From: Eumeta japonica
Lineage: Eukaryota > Arthropoda > Insecta > Lepidoptera > Psychidae
Length of the DNA stretch: 64,000 nt
Direction of reading: 5' to 3'
Assembly (NCBI GenBank): GCA_005406025.1
Contig: BGZK01001317.1
Coordinates: 62,001 to 126,000 of the forward strand
Positions 60,065 to 64,000 of this stretch are shown here, in pieces; positions within the stretch are counted from its first letter, which is position 1, and every line of letters starts with the position of its first letter. The notes beneath the pieces were generated by a model. It was not told the DNA's origin. It saw only the letters and a program-made list of their open reading frames with translations, and ran no database searches. A program made the position numbers and the translations under genes.

Positions 60065-62570
60065 ACTTTTCACAGATTTTGTGATATCTCTGAAAAACAT
60101 GATAGTCTAGTATTTATAATATGTCATATCTCCTACCTTTTTTTAAGTGAATCTATTTTACAATAATGTTGTATAGACTACTGCATTATTTATCCCATTC
60201 TCTAATGAATTAAGAAGCAATCAGGAAAAATTTAAGGGACTTTGATACCGACCGACAGCTTCATGAAACTCTTAATCTGAAAGTGGATCTACCCTAAATG
60301 AAAAACCTATTAGTGTTGGTGAGCATTCTAGGGTCACGGGAAATTCAAAATCGGAACTGATTTTGCATTTTCTGTGCACACGTACAAAAGGAACGCCTGG
60401 ACAATTATACGTGTATTAACGACTGACTTAGTACACCGGGAAATGCTAGATTACTTATGATATTTAATCAGTCGATCACCAAAATATGTTCAATAAAATA
60501 TCTTTAACAAAAAATAATAACAATATTAAAAACCGGACGCATTTCGTTTTTTAGCGTCGATTCAAGCTGAAACAAGCTAAGGAATTTGAAAACCCCGGTT
60601 GCCCCGCAGGCCATCCGCTGTCATACTCGTATCTATCGATAAATCTGAACTCTTTGAGTTATAAATATTGTGTATGACTATGTATGCGTTAACCTTGAAG
60701 CCGTCCCAGATACTTCTTACTAATTAGCAGTAAATTATTAAGCTCATCAAGCTTGAAGAATATATTTTAGTGTCGTTTTGCAAAAATATAGTAATAATAC
60801 GTTTAAGCTTTCCAAGTTCAAATATATACGTATGTTTATTTAAAAATTACGCTTGTTATTTAATATTTCAATTATGATATCTTTCGAAGGCATTGTTCGA
60901 TTTTGATCTGCTTTGCGCTATTTCACTTAATCTTTTAAAGTAAAACAAAAAAGATGATCGAGTACCAAACATCAATCCATCAAGAATTTCACGTTATTTT
61001 GAAATAAATCCTTTTTTTTAATTTATCATTAATCATAATTCTCGAACGGACGGATCGATTTTAATACAGATACAAACAACATTCGACGTTGCTTTTTAAA
61101 GAAAAAAGCTAGTTAAATTTAGATATTTATGGGTAGAATAGCTTTAAAAATATTGTAATAGAACTTGCAGCAATCGAATCAACTATTTGGAAAAAAGACT
61201 GATTAAATTTTTGTGTTGATCGGTAGAGAAATCTGAAAAATAATTCAAAAAAATGTTTTTCTAAAAACTTCATTTTTAACCTTTACCGAAATTTAAGTGA
61301 AATCAGTTTAAAGTTCAGGAAATCTAACCCGAGTGAACACTTTCGAATGTAGTACTACATCTATTAATACACACATACAGACACATATGCAAACACATAC
61401 ATACTGTCATCGTTTGGAAAAGAGTCAAAATAGATTCCTAAGACGCTAAATCGTCAAGACCTTCTTCTAATGAAAACCCGATTTTCTAACATCAGACTGA
61501 AAACATTATTTTCCCAGTTTACGAAAATTTATCAATAATCATATTGAGAATTAAAAAAAAACTGAAAGTCTGTAAATAGGAATATAAAATGTGAAGTGTT
61601 GAGTCAAAAAATTTTTAAATGGTGAATGCTGTCACAGAATTGTCTCTGGTCTATCATTAGCTAGCATAAATTCCAAAAACAACTAATTATTTTAATAGGT
61701 TTTTGAAGCGGTTTTGTTTGGTCTTGTACTTTATTACAGACCTGCTTTTTGCTTATGTCTTGGTCAGTTTTTTGAAAAGTATTTAATAGGGGTAATACAT
61801 TGCCAAACTAATATATTGAAATTTCCTCCCTTATTTTCTTTATCGATTTTCGTAGATCCAATAATGATCATATTGAGGGTATTCGTAATTTCTGCTTCTT
61901 CACTCCCATAGGTACTGATATTCAAACACACCTCGCCACATCTCGCGCTTCACTCCGGGCCGCACAGTGCTTACATTTTAGAGGCTGGCGCGTATGGACG
62001 TCACGTATGCCTAATTATCGATAAGTAGTTAATTTCTTTTACACCCTTTTGCTGCGCCTGCGCCTCTAGTGGTCTCTCGCCGGTTAGTTTGCCGCTGTTC
62101 TCTCGTAACTGACAGCCTCGCTCGCTCGCCAACCGCGGAGTTGTCTTGGAATCTCTCACTTGAAATTATTGTACTTTGATCTATATGCCTTATAATTGAT
62201 ACAGTAGACCATAATCAGCAAACTCCTTTAGAATACGTTTTTTATTTATAGGATTCATAGTGGAAGAACAAATAGGAGGATCGGTTTCGTGCTACTTGTT
62301 GCGGGCGAGCGTGAATTAACATCTCACAATGGAATATACATTTTCTAGTCTAAGATATTTATTATATATTTACCCCTTTAATGAGAAATTTAATGGAAGG
62401 AAAAGAAGGGTTCTCGGTTTATTCCTTTAAAAAACCAATCAACCAAATAGAGGACGACACAACGGCCAATGCCCATTCACATTAGCTTTTGAATAAAATG
62501 CCTTTTACTTACGGACGGACATGACAAAATTACAAGGGCTCCATTTTTTCATTTTGGATCGGGACTCGAA
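60065..62570. other. AT-rich intergenic DNA
   Basis: A GC-richer patch lies at about 61930-62150 with ctctagtggtctctcgccgg; possibly an old transposon end. No gene recognised. Confidence 0.4.
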
Positions 62571-62571
62571 A

Positions 62572-63430
62572 AACGGTGTGCCGCCATTTTTCTTTTGTTT
62601 ATCAAAATGAGTGAATATAACGTAGAAATTCGATATATTTTGAAGATTTATTGTAAAAAAAACAGGAAAAAACAGGCCACAAGCCGCCAAAAAAAGTTTG
62701 TGACGTTTATGAACTTGTCGGTAAGAGTAACACGAAACTGGTTAGAGTGTTTTCATTCCGGTAATTTAGATGTCAAAGATGATCCTCGCTCTGGTCGACC
62801 TGCTACGAAAAGTCAAGAAAAGGCATAAGGTCAATGTCATTTTGGAAAAAGAAGAGTAATATCGGCATATTAGTTCTTAGAACATAGCCAAAGTACTGGG
62901 GATTGACCACAAAACATTTTTAACCCATTTTAAAAAAGCTCGATAATCGGGTACCACACGAGACCACTGAAAGAAATCTAATGAATCGCGTACTCATTTG
63001 CGATTTTGTATTGAAACCTAATGAAACCGAACCTTTTTTGAAGAGATTGATCACTGTTGATGAAAAATATATTACCTACAACAAGAACATGTGAAAAAGA
63101 TCATGGTCAAAATGCGAGCAAGCTCCATAGACATTAGCGAAACCCGGATGAACTTGCAATAAGTTGATGCTATGTGTGTGGTGGCAATGGACATTATACA
63201 TCATTAGTTTTTACCACCGGGCAAAACCATTAATTCGTAACCATCAAGAAGTAGAGAAAAAACGGGCGGAATTGATTACTATTAATCAATACTTCCTGCA
63301 CGCTATGTACAATACTGCAATTACATCCTTTCTGTAAAGGCTGTGGTTTTTCACTACCATAACGCCAGACCGCACACATATTTAACCATTTAGCAAACAT
63401 TGAGAGAGTTAGGTTGGGAAATGGCAATGC
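62572..63430 (+). mobile_element. Mariner element, truncated copy 4
   Basis: Starts with the conserved stretch before the start codon (gtgccgccatttttcttttg). It then reads MSEYNVEIRYILKIYCKKNR, NLSVRVTRNWLECFHSGNLD and VKDDPRSGRPATK. Later parts correspond to the first catalytic region (LITVDEKYITY) and the second. The sequence stops matching at about 63430, so the 3' end is missing; the 5' inverted repeat is not seen. Confidence 0.7.
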
Positions 63431-64000
63431 AGTTTCAGCTCTGGGAAGTAATCACGTTTCTAGAGCATACTTGAAAGACGTACAGCTAAGCTCAGTTACC
63501 CAAGTACGGTTCTATTTCATTTTAGTCCACTCGTCTTTGCTAACTTTACTAAAATTGAATATGTTTATGCGTAAGATCGACCGTGAATCTGTGCTCAAAT
63601 TCTGTTGCCTGCTTATTATCGTCTTTATTTTAATTCTTTTTATTTTGTGATTACTATAAATCTAAAACAGTCTTACTTCCACCTTGCTTCCTTAAAAAAA
63701 TACATTTTTTAATATAGGTATGTGCTTATATTATCGGTACCATTTTTTTTTCTTTATAGTATTTCAATTATTTTTCATTCTTAATACTCACTTACTAAAA
63801 CTAATGTATTTAACCTAACCATTGTACTAAACTACGTTTATATTAAAATTAAATAAATACAATGAAAATAAATGTAAAAGATTATATTTAAGAAGTTTTA
63901 ATTTTAAAAATGGATAACAAAAAAGAAATTCATTCAGTTTAACGTCAAAGCTTATGAGGCGACGGAGTTTCCCGTACAAGTCGCCGATGCGTTTTATAGT
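63431..64000. other. Intergenic DNA at window end
   Basis: AT-rich after 63640. The open frame at 63414-63650 starts inside the mariner remnant and shows no domain. Nothing else recognised. Confidence 0.4.

Noticed and set aside
1..64000. CRISPR array, operon, toxin or defence system
   Set aside because: The sequence is clearly eukaryotic; no regularly spaced direct repeats with unique spacers and no gene clusters beyond the two GATA factors.

Overview
The window looks like a piece of an insect genome, most probably a moth or butterfly. It is AT-rich and intron-containing, with short GC-rich islands. It is full of decayed mariner elements and non-LTR retrotransposon (LINE) fossils of the kinds I associate with Lepidoptera. 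The only protein-coding genes I can support are two GATA-family transcription factors, both on the + strand. They lie in the arrangement expected from the conserved insect GATA cluster, where serpent and GATAe are neighbours (pannier would be expected nearby but is not in the window).

Region 1 (1-4.86 kb) has no exon I can recognise. It holds a MITE-like inverted repeat, a hairpin, two dispersed repeats and two GC-rich patches. Region 2 (4.86-9.7 kb) is the 3' half of serpent. Two alternative exons, one with the N-terminal GATA finger and one without a finger, both splice phase 1 to phase 0 into a shared C-finger exon. A basic-tail exon and a distant terminal exon follow. The N-terminal exons are not visible and probably lie upstream of the window. 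Region 3 (9.7-48.2 kb) is a 38-kb stretch without recognisable genes. It consists of AT-rich DNA, transposon fossils and several GC-rich islands, the most striking at about 25.1-26.0 kb, where nine consensus WGATAR sites fall within about 515 bp. Region 4 (48.18-50.6 kb) is GATAe, whose whole coding region with both zinc fingers lies in one exon. A splice acceptor just before the start codon implies an upstream non-coding exon and promoter. Region 5 (50.6-64 kb) has hairpins, satellite-like repeats, three mariner copies and an RTE-like LINE fragment.

Both proteins are expected to bind WGATAR DNA in the nucleus. In flies Serpent drives blood, fat-body and endoderm fate and GATAe acts downstream in endoderm and gut. 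The GATA-site-rich island between them is therefore a natural candidate for auto- or cross-regulation; this is inference. I found no CRISPR array, operon, tRNA/rRNA gene or recognisable new enzymatic system. The most interesting material is the serpent alternative-exon pair, the intronless GATAe coding region, the GATA-rich island and several unexplained hairpin repeats.
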